Assembly (NCBI RefSeq): GCF_009730915.1 | Contig: NC_052480.1 | Span: 21,526,419 to 21,590,418, forward strand | DNA: 64,000 nt | Source: Dioscorea cayenensis subsp. rotundata | Lineage: Eukaryota; Streptophyta; Magnoliopsida; Dioscoreales; Dioscoreaceae | Reading direction: 5' to 3' | Shown here: positions 12,181-24,309 of the stretch, one piece after another | Layout: each line of letters starts with the position of its first letter | Position numbering within the stretch: the first letter of the stretch is position 1 | Notes under the pieces: model-generated | Databases searched by the model: none | What the model was told of the DNA's origin: nothing | Seen by the model: the letters and a program-made list of their open reading frames with translations, nothing else | Program-made: the position numbers and the translations under genes

Positions 12181-13018
12181 TAAAATGTTTGTGGGATTTA
12201 TTTATGAGATTTTTAAAATAAAAAATTAAAAAAAATAACATGTGAAAATGTAAACATGTTAACCGTTCTCATGTAGAACATGGAAAATGGTAAACATCCC
12301 TTTTCTAATTTAATTAAGCAAAACAGTAATATAGTTACCGTTTTGCTTAATTGTGTAATTGTTTTAAATTTTTCTTATTTAAATAAATAAAAATATATAC
12401 AATATTTAAAAAAACCTATTATTTCTACCATCATATTAAAATAATGGTAATTATTTTTTCTCACAATATTAATTGAGATGGGTAGTTTGTTTGAGTTATA
12501 AAAAATAAAAAATAAAATATAAAATAAAATAAAAATTAAGTAATAAAAAATCTTTTTCTGCATTATATTTTTTATATGGTATATAGAATAGCAATTGTAT
12601 ATAGTTAAAGAGTGCCATTCGTATGATATTACTCATGCAATATTTGTGATAAGGTCATTAGTTTTTTATATAAATTTTTAAAAATATTTGTTTGTTATAT
12701 ATAAGCAAATTTTATGTTGCAATCCATGACAAATTTATAACCATGCTTTTGGGAGGGATTAACAAAAATTATTGATACTATAAACTTTTGAAAATTTGAG
12801 GTATTAGAGAAAACCCAATTTAAGTTATTAATAATATTATTAATTTTTTTATAAAACTAATTATTAAATAATGAGTAACCACAGCTTCTCTCATATACAA
12901 AATTAGCTCAAAGAAAATCAATTACAATTATACCTCAGCTTCTCTCATATGCAAAGTTAGCTAAAAGAAAAACAAATCTAGTAAAAAACTTCTAAAATGA
13001 GTAACTTATTATGATAAA
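12181..13018. repeat. Dispersed AT-rich repeat, copy 1
   Basis: About 12410-12870 is homologous in the same orientation to about 42225-42690. Long shared words are gatattactcatgcaatat, ttgtgataaggtcattag and gggagggattaacaaaaatt. Both copies also carry the ctaccatcatatt / ctaccatcacatt block upstream. No coding sequence, terminal repeats or target duplication was identified. At 12885-12975 a short segment with cagcttctctcatat is repeated twice. Confidence 0.7.
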
Positions 13019-13030
13019 AGGATCTCAAGG

Positions 13031-13473
13031 GAGTTGGGTGGATGAAACTTAATTTCGATGGATCCTCACATCTTAACAGCAAGAGTGGAAGCATAGGAGG
13101 GGTGTTTCGCAATAGTGAAGGTCATTTTGTTCTGGGATATTATGCGTGTGTTAGACTAGCTACAAACTCTGTAGCAAAGTTAATGGCCTCAATGACAGGC
13201 CTTAATATTGGTTGTGTATGAGATGGAAGGCGATGCGGAAGGGGTTATAGATCATGTTTTACACAAGATGCTAGACATACAATGGAAATAGATAACCTCA
13301 TCAACATATTTACAGAGTTCCAAGCGAGTCACGCTTATCGTCATGTCAACAAAGTAGCTGACAGACTAGCGAGGATGGCTTATAGAGAGAGCATTTCTGC
13401 AAATTGGAAAGACATGCCACCGAAGGAGATTTTGAATCTCCTTGCTAAAGATTATGAGGAAAGCATCGAATAG
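13031..13473 (+). pseudogene. RNase H-like (RVT_3) domain remnant
   Basis: A decayed plant RNase H-like domain of the type found at the 3' end of L1-like LINEs and in some stand-alone genes. It begins GWMKLNFDGSSHLNSKSGSI with the first catalytic-type Asp, continues GGVFRNSEGHFVLGYYA, then loses frame with stops near 13220. The C-terminal part is open from 13282 and contains HVNKVADRLARMAY, the usual last motif with Asp. No reverse transcriptase is adjacent and no poly(A) follows, so its source is unclear. The stops make it non-functional. Confidence 0.7.
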
Positions 13474-13685
13474 CCTTGTCTCTTTAAAAGTTGCAAAATT
13501 GGATGTTTTTGTGATTTTTTTCATTTTCTGCATTACACTTCTAAAGATGAACAATGCTAAACTTCTTGACTACTTGGATGTGTGAAAGCATACTTCTTGA
13601 TTATTCTTTTGGAAGTTGCAAAATTGGATGTATTTTAAAGCATGAAGAAAAATAATGACAGGAAGAAGAAGAATAAATAAGTAAG

Positions 13686-13759
<74 letters not shown>

Positions 13760-13770
13760 TAATAATAATT
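13686..13770. repeat. (AAAT)n-(AAT)n microsatellite
   Basis: A compound run of AAAT then AAT units, with one break near 13760. Confidence 0.95.
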
Positions 13771-13880
13771 AGATGATGAAGAAGAAGAAGTACCAAAGCT
13801 CAACCCACAGACATTTTCACCAAATTACTAGCATCCCCTTTCTTCACCTATCTCTTGTCCAAGTTGGCCTTAGTTGATGT

Positions 13881-16200
13881 TCACCTAGCTCCAAAATCTT
13901 CTTCTCCATCTCCTCCTTCCCTTTTATCTTCATCAATTACCTCAAGAATGTGTGATCCCTTGCCGGATATAGTTGGTTTAATATTTGCTCCATCTTCATT
14001 ATCTACATGAAAACACACACACACACAAGCATAGAGTTAGTTAACATTTAAATTTTAAATAACAATAATTTAATATTTCAACTAATTGAAAAATGTAAAA
14101 AATAATTTGTAAGTGAAATTACTAATGTTATAACCATGCAACCAATTACAAGTGCAAATGAGAGCCTGTGTTTTTTCATGAAGAGTATAACTTCTATACT
14201 TGTTGAGCACACGAGCACCAATTGAAAAACTTGATTTAGATACAACAGTTGTTATTGGAATAGCCAAAACATCACATGCCATTAATACAAGGATTTGGAA
14301 CATATGCTTATGATTCTTCCAATACTCCAAAGCATCCAAATTTTCATAATATGCAAATTCGAGCTTTGGCTCTTCCAAATAAAGATCCAATTGAGATTTC
14401 CGTCATTTGTAATTGATTGGCTCTCAAATGATTTAATCTCCTACAATTAATAATTAAGATATGTTATCATTAAAAAATATAAATAAATTTGAGAAATAGA
14501 ATTTACAAAAATAAAGAAAGAAAGTGTTCCAATACTTACACCAAAGATTCTTTTGACCTTACTTTTAATTCCTCCACCACTTTGTGTAGATGTAGGTGCA
14601 ATAATAGAAGAAGAAGATTGTGATTATGAAGGACTTGACTTATTAGCCTTAGAATAATTCTCAAAAAACTTGTATAGCTTTGTTCTCACGAGTGACACCT
14701 TCTATTGACATGTAGTAGGATCACTCTTAACATTCTCATAAAAATACTACAACATTGACAATTTAATTCATAGGTCAAGAATAGCCCCAAATACAAGCAC
14801 CATACTATATTGTTTCCAATACTTACCATACTTTTCTTTCATACTCCTACACATATCACTTATCACCACATCTTCACCTAACAAGTTTTTTTTAATAAAA
14901 CCTCAATCTTCCAAACTTGCATAAAATACAAGTTTGATGTAGGATAAGAAGAACCGGAGATCAAGTTGGTAGTATCATAAAATGGATCCAAAAACTTATA
15001 TATTTTCTCTCCTCTTTTCCATTCTTCACTTGAAGGACAATATTTATAATTTTTATCAGTTAATTGGGGAGAAGAAAAAGCTCTTTTATATTTAATGACA
15101 CTATCCAATATCATATATGTCGAATTCCAACTAGTAGATGCATCCAATCGCAAGCCAATATTAGTGTCAATGTTACCAATTGCTCTCACACATTCTTCAA
15201 ATTTTTTCCATTCTACTCTCTGAACCTTGCACATATTTGACGGATTCTCTAATTTATTGCAAAGCATCATTAGCAACTTTCAAACCTTCTTGTACAAGGA
15301 GATTCAATATATGAGCTTAACAATGAATATGAAAAAATTCACCTTCACACAACAAACTATCATGCAAAGAAAGCTACTACTCTTTCAAAATATCTTGCAT
15401 ATTATCATTGTTGGATGCATTATCCAATGTCAAAGAAAATATTTTTTTTCTCAATTCCCCATTCCTTCAAATATTCAAATAGTTTTGTAACTAATTCAAC
15501 TCTAGAGTGAGGAGGCGGCATTTAAGCAAAGTTAAGAATTTTGCTATTCAATTGATAATTTTCATAAACAAAATGTCCTATCAAGCAAATGTAGCCCTCA
15601 CTAGTGCATGCAGTTTACACATCAGAAGTTGAGCAAATTCTATTTTGAATATTACCCAAAACATGCTTAAGTTTCTCTTTCTCCAATATATATTCTCTAG
15701 TAATGTCATGAACAACAGTTTTTCTAGAAATGCAAGCACCAACATATTTACATATTTCATCCAAGCTTTAATGCTATTCAACAAATGAAAATGACAAATC
15801 ATCTTTTATAATTGCAGCAGCTAATAAGTTACGTGCAATCTTTTATTCTATTTTCTTAGACCTTATCAACCTTTCATGATCAAGGAACTTTGTCCTATAT
15901 CATTGAATTTTAACATTTTGCATGCAATTATCCCTATGCCACATTAATGTAGAAGTCAATACTTTTTACCCCCCCACATTTATGTTCTTTCTTGCATCCC
16001 TTACATTCTGCTATTTGTATGCCATCTTGACCTATCCCTTTCTTTATAAAGAAATTCAAATATCAGAAAATTCTTATGGCTTTTTAGTTGGCTCCTCAAC
16101 AAATTTAGTATTTTCCAATTATTTGTCATCTAAGCTAATACTTGGATTCACAAAAGTAGATTACATGATTTTCCTTTATTCTGCAAATATATATATATGA
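13881..16200 (-). pseudogene. hAT transposase pseudogene (RICESLEEPER-like)
   Basis: Read on the minus strand in order: a BED zinc-finger relic (about 15900-16020; CKGCKKEHKCGG, then TLMWHRDNC), a central catalytic region (about 15800-15540; LLENIYWRKRNL, then a frameshift), the segment with DASTSWNSTYMILDS and CPSSEEWKRGEKIYKFL (15276-14878), and the hAT dimerisation domain (14390-14160; PITTVVSKSSFSIGARVLNK, then ALICTCNWL). A last acidic exon probably runs 14002-13881 after an AG acceptor (starts NEDGANIKPT, ends EEDFGAR and TGA). Frames change several times and stops occur between blocks, so it is inactive. Family assignment rests on the dimerisation motif and is firm. Confidence 0.85.
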
Positions 16201-17024
16201 AAAACATAGGGAAAAGCATACATGATACATAATACATGATACATGGTACATTTTAATAAAAAACATTTCTCAACCCAAGTGTCATGCAAGTAATTTTTAA
16301 TTGATCATAAACCAATTCTCATATAAAAAAATCCATTAAATAAATTAATAAATCTAATAGAAAAGATACCTTATAAAATATGAAAACTAAGATAAATTAC
16401 AACATAAAGCAATCAAAGAAGTGCCAATGTTTGACATCTATAATGGGTGAGTGACCAACATCCTCTTGTCTTAACCACTCCAATTAATTGCCTAAACTAA
16501 AAAAAGTGAGAAAACATATTCACATAATTAAGCAAAGAAAACATTAGGAAGGCATAAATTGAAAACCTTAACAACAATCTTGAAACAAATCGATAGAATG
16601 GGAAATAAATTGAGAATCAAATTAAAATATAAAAGAACAATTATCATACCATTACTAATAGATTGAAGGCCTTGATGGTGAGAGTAAAAAGCTTTAATCC
16701 GAGAAAAAAGAGAAATCCAAACGATTGGATTTTCTGGGAATTCAAATCAAAGGAGATCATTAAAGTGACAAGAGAAATGGAGGGATGGGATTGTGTTGAG
16801 ATTCATCTTATAAATGATGATCCTTAATCAATGATCTCCATTAGTAATTAATCTTGTCCTTTTGGATGTGATAATTGATTGGCGTCTGGTGATGCACTGT
16901 AGCTATGTGATGCTTTTTTAAGCATTGTATATTTGTATTAATTATTTGCTTTCTTGTGAATATGTTATTAATTTAATATTTTTTCAGATTTTTTTTATGT
17001 TTTTTTTATAAATTAAGGGTAGGC
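16201..17024. other. Presumed 5' noncoding part of the hAT element
   Basis: AT-rich, no coding potential recognised. It lies between the BED finger relic and the hAT subterminal block. By position it is likely leader and intron of the transposase gene. Confidence 0.45.
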
Positions 17025-17166
17025 CAGCCCGCTTTGCTAAAACCCGTGACCCAAATGGGTTGGTCAATTTATGCCCACTTACAAAATGGGTGAAGACCAA
17101 CCCAACCCACCTATTTTTGTTGGTAGGGAGGGCTGCCCTAACGGGCTAAACCTGAATTGACAGCTG

Positions 17167-18334
17167 CTCTAAGGAGATAGCATACTTCTAGCAACATAAT
17201 TTTTATTTTAAAGAAAGAAAACACAGAAACAGGTACTCATATTGGTAACATAACAAACTTTGACAAGAAAATATATACCAAATTTGATGTAGTAAATGGG
17301 AAAATAGCACAACCCATGGAAGTAAAGAAAATAAAATCTAATGATGACAATACAAAAAAATTAGGAAAACATGAAAAGGGAGGAGAAAATAAACACTAGA
17401 AACCATAATGTGTAGCCTAAAAAAATCAAGGGTATTATAAAGGGTATAACAACCCAGACAAGAACTTCACAATGAATTGACTAGATCACCACTCAATTGT
17501 TTGGAAACAAATGGAGAATAACAACTAATTTCGTGAGACGTAGGCCTGAACCCAACAAGAAATAAATGTCAAAATAGCTCATATAGCGAACTGTGAATAT
17601 GAAATCAAGCATATTGACATCAAAGAATAAAAGCAGGAGAAATTAGAAGGAGTTAACAAGTAGTGACAAAAACCTAAATATACTAGATAAAACCAAAGAA
17701 AATGGAGAGAAAGCTTGACATCAAATAAATCTACAGGGAAAAGAAAAATAAGAAAGGCTTATCATACTAGATCGATAAAATAATAAAAATAGCACAAGGA
17801 AAGCTGGAGGACAACTAAGATCTAACAATATAAACACTCAAAATACAACAACCAGATCAAGACTAAATTCATCAAAAGAGATACAAGACACCAACCAAGA
17901 TATGAAACCAAGACCTAAAAAATAATTAATAATAAAGTCAAAATAGTAGCCGTAATCTATATTGAACATGCTAGCAAGAAGATCGGCATCAAAATAGGAG
18001 GAGAAAACTGCATATCTAACTAGATTTGGAGGAATCACTAGCTATCAGAGAAGCAAAATGTGATTAGCAGCAGAGAAGGGTTAGTGGTGTTCAACCAATT
18101 AGATAGTGAAGCTAGTTGGTGATGGAGACGAGAGGGATCATGGAAAACGTGGTTTTTCACTAGATAATAGAGCTCATTAGTATAGAAGGAAAAAGCCTCA
18201 AAATCTAGGGAAGATAATGAAAATGGGAAGTGGGTGACTATAACTTGGCATGTGAAATCATTGACATGACACTTCAACTAGCAAAGAAAAAAAAAGCTAC
18301 AGTGGACTTCAGCTTTTTACATGGAAGTTGAAAG
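17167..18334. other. No recognised gene
   Basis: The plus strand is A-rich with many aag/gaa words. Two minus-strand open frames (18038-18277 and 17838-18038) abut one another but match no family I recognise and are likely chance. No repeats with other parts of the window were seen. Confidence 0.5.
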
Positions 18335-18339
18335 CAAGC

Positions 18340-18560
18340 ATGTTCATTTGGGCTGAAGTGTCTGGGAAGTGGGGGAAGTGAAATGACTTCCCCCACTTTA
18401 TGTGTTTGTTTATCCTGAAGTGGGGGAAGTGTTACTTCCCCCATTTTCACCAGGAAGTAAAAATATAACTAGTCCCACTTCAGTGAATTTTACACTGAAG
18501 TGGATGAAGTGGTCTCCATATAAAAAGATGACTTCCACCACTTTCCTTATCCATATGGAA
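18340..18560. repeat. Harbinger 1 left subterminal repeats
   Basis: Inverted and direct copies of the word agtgggggaagt and its complement acttcccccact form potential hairpins. The same words in degenerate form occur at 23740-24060, linking the two ends of one element. Confidence 0.75.
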
Positions 18561-18810
18561 GTCACAGGTATCTCATTTCTAGATCTGGTGAACCGACACC
18601 TCCTGAGACGCCATCCTCCCTCATCTTGATCAGCCGGTGATGCCGCTTCTGTTCTTGTCCCTCTTCTCTCATCGCCAGTGCTACGACTTCTCTTCTCACC
18701 ATTAGAGGATCATTGTCATCGATTAGGCGGTGAGTTTTTTGTTGTTTTCATTCTTGATTTGGGAATATGTTCTGGTGTTCTGGTGTTCTGGTGTTCTGGT
18801 GATGATGCTG

Positions 18811-18817
18811 CTGCTAC

Positions 18818-18869
<52 letters not shown>
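18811..18869. repeat. (GAT)n microsatellite
   Basis: A run of about 19 GAT units in the Harbinger 1 leader, preceded at 18771-18802 by four copies of gttctggt. Apparent poly-Asp or poly-Ser frames across it are by-products. Confidence 0.95.
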
Positions 18870-18872
<3 letters not shown>

Positions 18873-19802
18873 ATTTGAATTCTAGGTTCGAATTTCAGTG
18901 GGATCTTGGTTGTGGAATGAAGTCTGAAGACTTTGTTGTAATTTCTGGTAATTTTTCTCATCCTATTGTTACTATACTCTTTAAGAATTTTTTAGGTTGT
19001 TATCCTCAAAATAATTTCATTAAAGTTTGAATTATCATGCAAGAGGTTGAAATTTATGTGAAAGTTTTAAGAGATTGTTTGATGGTAATTGCTTGCTTGC
19101 CCATATTGAAGATTGATTAGAAAAGATTATTTAAGAGAACTACATTAGTGATACACAAGTTGGGAGCTTCCAGTGTGGACATTTGTGTGATGTTTAGGAT
19201 TATAATGTGATCTCTGTTAGATTATTATTATTGTTCTTTTTTCCAGTGAAATGGTGCAGACTTTGAGTTAGTTAATGTATGCTTCTCTTGTAAGAGAATG
19301 AGAAACTTGTGATGTATGCAGTAAAATGCTTGCTAGTGAATGAATATGATGTTTTGAGGAGGGGTTATATGTAATATATGTTGTTTTTGTTGTTTCAATA
19401 ATGATAATCTTTTCTTAGAATTAAGGTGAAGTAGTGTGCCATATGTGCAAATACATGTTATTTGTGGGGGCATATTTGTATTTGCAGTAATATATATACA
19501 TACATGGTCCAAAACATGATCAGCTGAGAAGAAACCATAATATATATTTAAAAAAATAAAAAAAAACCTGATTAGTTAATCTAAAGAATAAATAGGAAAC
19601 GAACTTATTTTATTCATCTATTTCTTTTTTTGTCACACTAAGAAGCAATCTCCAGCAAACACAACAATGCCATCTAGTTCTACAACAAACAACATTTATA
19701 ACATAACTAGGTTTTCAGAAGAACATAAACAAGAATAGAAAAGGCACAATGTCTAACACCATTGGTTAAGTTCTATGTTACATTAAACAACATTCATCTA
19801 GT

Positions 19803-19846
<44 letters not shown>

Positions 19847-20208
19847 CACACGCACACAGTGCATACACTATACTCATGCCTTTCAATGTGTGGATTGAGT
19901 AGATAGTAGTGGTAGTAGTTAGTGTCATCTGTTTCTTTTTTTTTTTATTCTTTCTGAGTTTAATGGTAAATAGAGATATAGCTTCCTATTGGTATTAATA
20001 TATACATCTTCATTGTGAATCATGTGCTAAATTTTCACAACTAATTTGGCTTTTTTTTTTAAGAGTATTTCACGTGAAATGCTTTGTAATATTGATGATA
20101 GACATGATGGTGTTATAGGAATCCAATATTATTTTAATCAAGAACCTGCATTTAAGTTATAATAATATGTTTTCATAAACCCTTTTTCCACTCTCGCATA
20201 GGAATACA
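18870..20208 (+). other. Harbinger 1 leader, noncoding
   Basis: No coding sequence. Probably 5' UTR and first intron of the transposase gene, with a splice acceptor CTCTCGCATAG just before 20201. It contains a compound (CT)n(TA)n(CA)n microsatellite at 19803-19858. Confidence 0.55.
19803..19858. repeat. (CT)n(TA)n(CA)n compound microsatellite
   Basis: Consecutive CT, TA and CA dinucleotide tracts. Confidence 0.95.
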
Positions 20209-21532
20209 ATGGCTAATGATAGTTCCGATGAACTCATTTTCATCGACACACCAGTGTTTGCAACTATAGCTGTTATTTTAGTCATGATGCTAACCGTGCA
20301 AGGCAACAAGCACTTCCTCGAGAGCCGTACTTGGTTAGAAATTCTCAAAGGAATGCACACATGGCTCGTATACTAGATGGAGGGGTCCATAACTATGTTG
20401 AATATTTACGAATGACCAAAGACACTTTCCTTAGACTATGCGCCATGTTACAGGAATGTGGTCATTTGACGGATACGATTCACGTTGGAGTGGAGGAACA
20501 AGTAGTTGTTTTTCTCCACATAGTTGGCCATCATACAAAACATCTGGCAATGAAAATTGACTTTGTTAGATCTGGTGCAACAATGAGCCGATATTTTAAT
20601 GATGTTCTCTGAGCTATTTATTCTATTAGAAGTATGTTTGTCAAACAACTAGATGCATCAATACATCCCGATGTAGAACTCAACCCAAACTACTATCCTT
20701 TTTTCAAGGTATCACATATTCTTTTCTATTTCCATAGCTTGTTAAAATTATGGCATAGTTTGAAAACATCTAATAAAATTTATAATTTTAGGATTGTATT
20801 GGTTTTACTAATGGAACTCATATTGATGCAAGAGTTAGTGCAAATCTAGTTGGTAAATTCCAATGACCCAAGGGAATCACACAAAATGTACTTGCCGCAT
20901 GCAATTTTGACTTAAAATTTACATATATTATCGTCGGTTGGGAAGGTTTAGCAAATGACTATCTAGTCCTTAAAGATGCATTGTCAAACCCACCGCCTTA
21001 TGGTTTGCATATTATTATAGGAAATATGTTGTTATAGGAAAATATGTTGAGAGTTTTGTCTACTTTTTATTATAGGAAAATACTATCTTGTCGATGCTGG
21101 GTACTCAACAACATATGGATTGATAAGTCCTTATAGGAAAATTAGATATCATCTAAAAGAGCACGTGGGTCGTATACCACAAAATGCGAAGGAGTTATTT
21201 AATCTTCACCATTCCCAACTTAGGTTCAGAATCGAAAGAGCATTTGGGATTCTAAAGAATCGGTTTAGGATCTTGGACACAAAATCATTCTACCCTTTTA
21301 CAACGCAAGTGGATATTGTCCTTGTTTGTTGTGTGTTGCACAATTTTATAAAATAAGTAGACCCTAGTGAAATATTGCTACATGTAGATGTTCCAATTGT
21401 GGGGGAAGTGCCTACACACGAAAGACCTATACATATGGTGAATGACGAGAGGCACAAGTGCAATGACCGGAACTTCGTTAGAAAATTGCGGGTGACATGT
21501 GGCTTGACTATGTTAGTTGGAGACGCACTTTA
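20209..21532 (+). pseudogene. PIF/Harbinger DDE transposase pseudogene 1
   Basis: Start ATG at 20209, directly after an acceptor. Early frame change at about 20290, then REPYLVRNSQRN, RMTKDTFLRLCAMLQECGHL and EEQVVVFLHIVGHH. This is the HTH-containing N-terminal half of the family. A TGA at 20610 interrupts. An intron runs about 20709-20792. The DDE_Tnp_4 domain follows: DCIGFTNGTHI, LKFTYIIVGWEG, YLVDAGY and RIERAFGILKNRF. The first catalytic Asp, normally in a GALDGTH-type motif, is Asn here; the second Asp and the Glu are kept. A TAA at about 21354 ends the main frame, with faint C-terminal similarity to about 21532. The family's usual product is about 350-450 residues. The copy is inactive. 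Confidence 0.9.
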
Positions 21533-21913
21533 GAATAATATTTTGTTTGTGTTTTTGGGTGATGTTTTGTTTTGACATTGAGGTTTTGGGTTTAAATGGA
21601 TGTAGTTTTAAATTATGGCTATAAAAGAAAAACTATGTTTGTAATGCCATTTACTTGATTGTGTTATGCATTTTTTTTGTGCTTTCGATGGCATGTATGC
21701 TTGAATGATTGATTTATGGAAAATATGTACATTGACTTCATTGTTTCTTCTAAACATATAATGTGTTGAATTTTGTTCATTTGATGGATATAAATAAAAA
21801 TATGATTATTACATTTTCATACTCCTATTAAGTGTTAATGCTATCACTTTTTGAAATGAAATAACACATGTTTAGATTATTATTTTGTATTTTTATCTTG
21901 GTATTATATAAGA

Positions 21914-22923
21914 TGTCAACTTCACGTAACATTGTTGATGGGGAACCAAGTGAAAAGCAAAAAGGAACACCAAATAAAAGATGGACAAAAGAAATGGCAA
22001 TGTGTTAATACCATTGCTTGCAGACATGGCAAAGAGTGGTTTGAAGGTGGATAAGTCATTCAAATGTCAAGCATTTATTGAAGCTGCAAATGTTGTCAAT
22101 AATAGATCCCCCAATGCTTGCATGGACGCAAATAATATGGAGAACCACATGCGCACCTTGAAGCAAAAATACCAAGACATAAAAAAAATTTAATGAATCT
22201 TAGTGGTGTTGGGTGGAATGACTTGGAAAAAATGCTAGTGCTTAAGGATGAGACGTACCGTACATATGTGGAGGTACTTGAATGAATTAATTTATTTCAA
22301 TTTTTTTTGTAATTCATACATATAACAAATTTTTGATGACTTTGATTTAATTTAATTTTTTTTCAAAGGGACATCCAAAAGCCAAAGAGTACTTGAACAA
22401 GCCCATACCTTTATTTGAGGAGTTACATTTGGTTGCTGGAGATGACCATACCACTGGTGATTACGCACGATCAATCTATGACCAATTTGGTGGTACAATC
22501 CATGAAGATGACCATGATACAATCCCTGATAATGTTCTTGCACCTAATGAGCTAATGGACTATGAAGCTTTTGAGGCAAATAGTTGAAGACATGAAGTAT
22601 TAAGGTCAAATGCAAGTAAGACAACCGCTAGGTCTAGTGGCACAACAAGGACCATGGGTGAAAATGTTGGGATGGAGATTGTTGGAGATAAATTGGGTCA
22701 ATTGGTAACATCAATTGACCCAACAAAAAAGAAAACATGGAAGGAAAAACTATCAGATGCTCTATGGGACATGGAAGGTTACGACGATAAGGACATGGGA
22801 ATCGTATTTGACAGATTAATGACTAACAATGCACAAGCTGAATTGTTCTACTTAAGGAAGCCATCTCTCAGAAAAATATGGTTGGATGAATATATTGAAT
22901 CTATAAAGAATTCTAGCCGTTGA
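21914..22923 (+). pseudogene. Harbinger-associated MYB/SANT-like protein pseudogene 1
   Basis: The DNA-binding partner required by PIF/Harbinger transposases. It starts at ATG 21914 (MSTSRN) with an early frame change to KRWTKEM. The MYB/SANT-like domain (PF12776 type) contains KCQAFIEAANVVNN, ENHMRTLKQKYQDI and GVGWND. Stops occur at about 22191 and 22585, and an intron at about 22274-22368 separates the domain from the HPKAKEYLNKPIPLFEEL segment. The C-terminal part (22654-22923) is open, with KLSDALWDMEGYDDKD and YLRKPSLRKIWLDEYI, and ends in TGA at 22921. The location just after the transposase on the same strand fits the family. Confidence 0.85.
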
Positions 22924-23739
22924 TGTTAGCATCAAAGGTAAGGATTGCATATGCAATATTTAATACAAACTGAATACAGAGTTGGATTTAATATGATTGC
23001 TTGTTTTGCAGGATGCAAACCTTGGATGGTGTTTCTTGTGATCCAAAACTTGGAACATATAAATGGTGTTTATTGTTTCCTTGGATGATTTTGTAATGTG
23101 TTTCTTATAACTGTTGTTTGTCATGAAAACCTTGGAACATTGTATGGTGTTTCTTATATTTGTGATGCAAACATTGGTGTTTCTTGTTTTCATGGATGAT
23201 TTTGTGATGCAAACCTTGAAACATTGTATTGGTGCTTGTGATGAACACCTTGTAATGCAAACCTTGGAATGGTGTTTCTCTATCTAATTTTCTTATGAAA
23301 CTTGAAACATTGTATTAGTGCTTGTAATGAACACCTTGTACTGGTTTAATGAATTCATACTGAAAACGTTGTATTCTATTGATTTTATAATGCAAACCTT
23401 GTGTTGATGTTTCTATATTTGCACTTGTGGATTTATATGTATGAGATTATTGAATGAATGAATTCTTTTAGCCATGCTTAATTTGAGATCATTTTAAAAG
23501 CATAAAAATAAAACTTCATTACATTCTCATATTTTTTTTAATTTGTAAAAAATTGTTTTATATCTATTTTCTTGAATTATGTATATAATAATATTGAGCA
23601 AAATAATAACAACAATATTAGTTTATTGTTATTATTATCGTTACACTTTACATATCATTATAAAGTATTTAAAATTATATTAATTAAAATATTAGTTGAT
23701 TGTTACAAATATATATCATTATAATTTACTCCCCTTACT
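22924..23739. other. Harbinger 1 3' noncoding region
   Basis: No gene. At 23000-23420 the words gatgcaaaccttgg, tggtgtttcttg and gaacaccttgta recur irregularly several times, as a degenerate short tandem repeat. Confidence 0.6.
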
Positions 23740-24309
23740 TCCTTCACTTTCGTAGAAAGAAACATGTTATGAAAGTCAATCCTGAAGTGATCCCACTTTC
23801 TTACAATGAACATAGGAAGTGAAAAACTGGGCACTTCAGGAAAGTGTCATTTCAGCCCAAGTGAACACATGAATAACTAGAAGTGACACCACTTCATCCA
23901 CTTCATAGAAGTGCCACTTCCTCCACTTCCTGACTTCCATTGAGTTCAGCCCAAGTGAAACAAGTTTGGAGGTCTCAAATCATCCACTTCAAATCTGACT
24001 TCAATGAAATGGTGGGAAAAATCTCCACTTCAACCACTTCAACCTAATCGACCCAAAATCAAGTGAAACAAACACACTCTTATCATGTATTTTTCAAAGT
24101 TAGGACCATAATTCCAATTTTAGCTTCTACGGGGTAGTGCTAGTGTTTTGATTTTATTTAATCACAAATTAATTACAAAATTATATTTAAAGTTCAAATT
24201 TGTAAGAAAGTTTTTAGTTTTTTTTTTTACATGCTAGTATGTATGCGTGTGTATATATATCTATTTGTGTTTGTATACATACAAGTACATATATATATAT
24301 ACTTGTATA

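Larger units (their letters stand above)
13881..17166 (-). mobile_element. hAT transposon, decayed, minus orientation
   Basis: A minus-strand hAT transposase relic spans 13881-16200. To its right, at 17025-17166, lies a GC-rich block built of gcccgc, gggcta and ggttgg words. It ends, read on the minus strand, as CAGCTGTCAATTCAGG, which resembles the terminal and subterminal sequence of plant hAT elements. I take 17166 as the 5' terminus. No matching 3' terminus or 8-bp target duplication was found on the left, so the left limit is only the end of coding sequence. Confidence 0.65.
18335..24079 (+). mobile_element. PIF/Harbinger transposon 1
   Basis: The two-gene layout is typical: a DDE_Tnp_4 transposase followed by a MYB/SANT-like protein, on the same strand. 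Ends are rich in repeated words: gaagtgggggaagtg and its complement at the left (18355-18560), cacttcc/cttcatccacttc at the right (23740-24060). The right terminus read inward is GAGTGTGTTTGTTTCACTTG, followed outside by TTA (24080-24082), the expected target. The left terminus is approximate (AAGCATGTTCATTTGGGCTG at about 18335) and lacks a clear TTA, so it has diverged. Confidence 0.8.

Noticed and set aside
17838..18277. Pair of abutting minus-strand frames of 66 and 79 codons
   Set aside because: No family recognised, no splice-consistent structure, AT-rich context.
18678..18961. Acidic poly-Asp and antisense poly-Ser open frames
   Set aside because: They are created by the (GAT)n microsatellite in the Harbinger leader; no start context or family resemblance.
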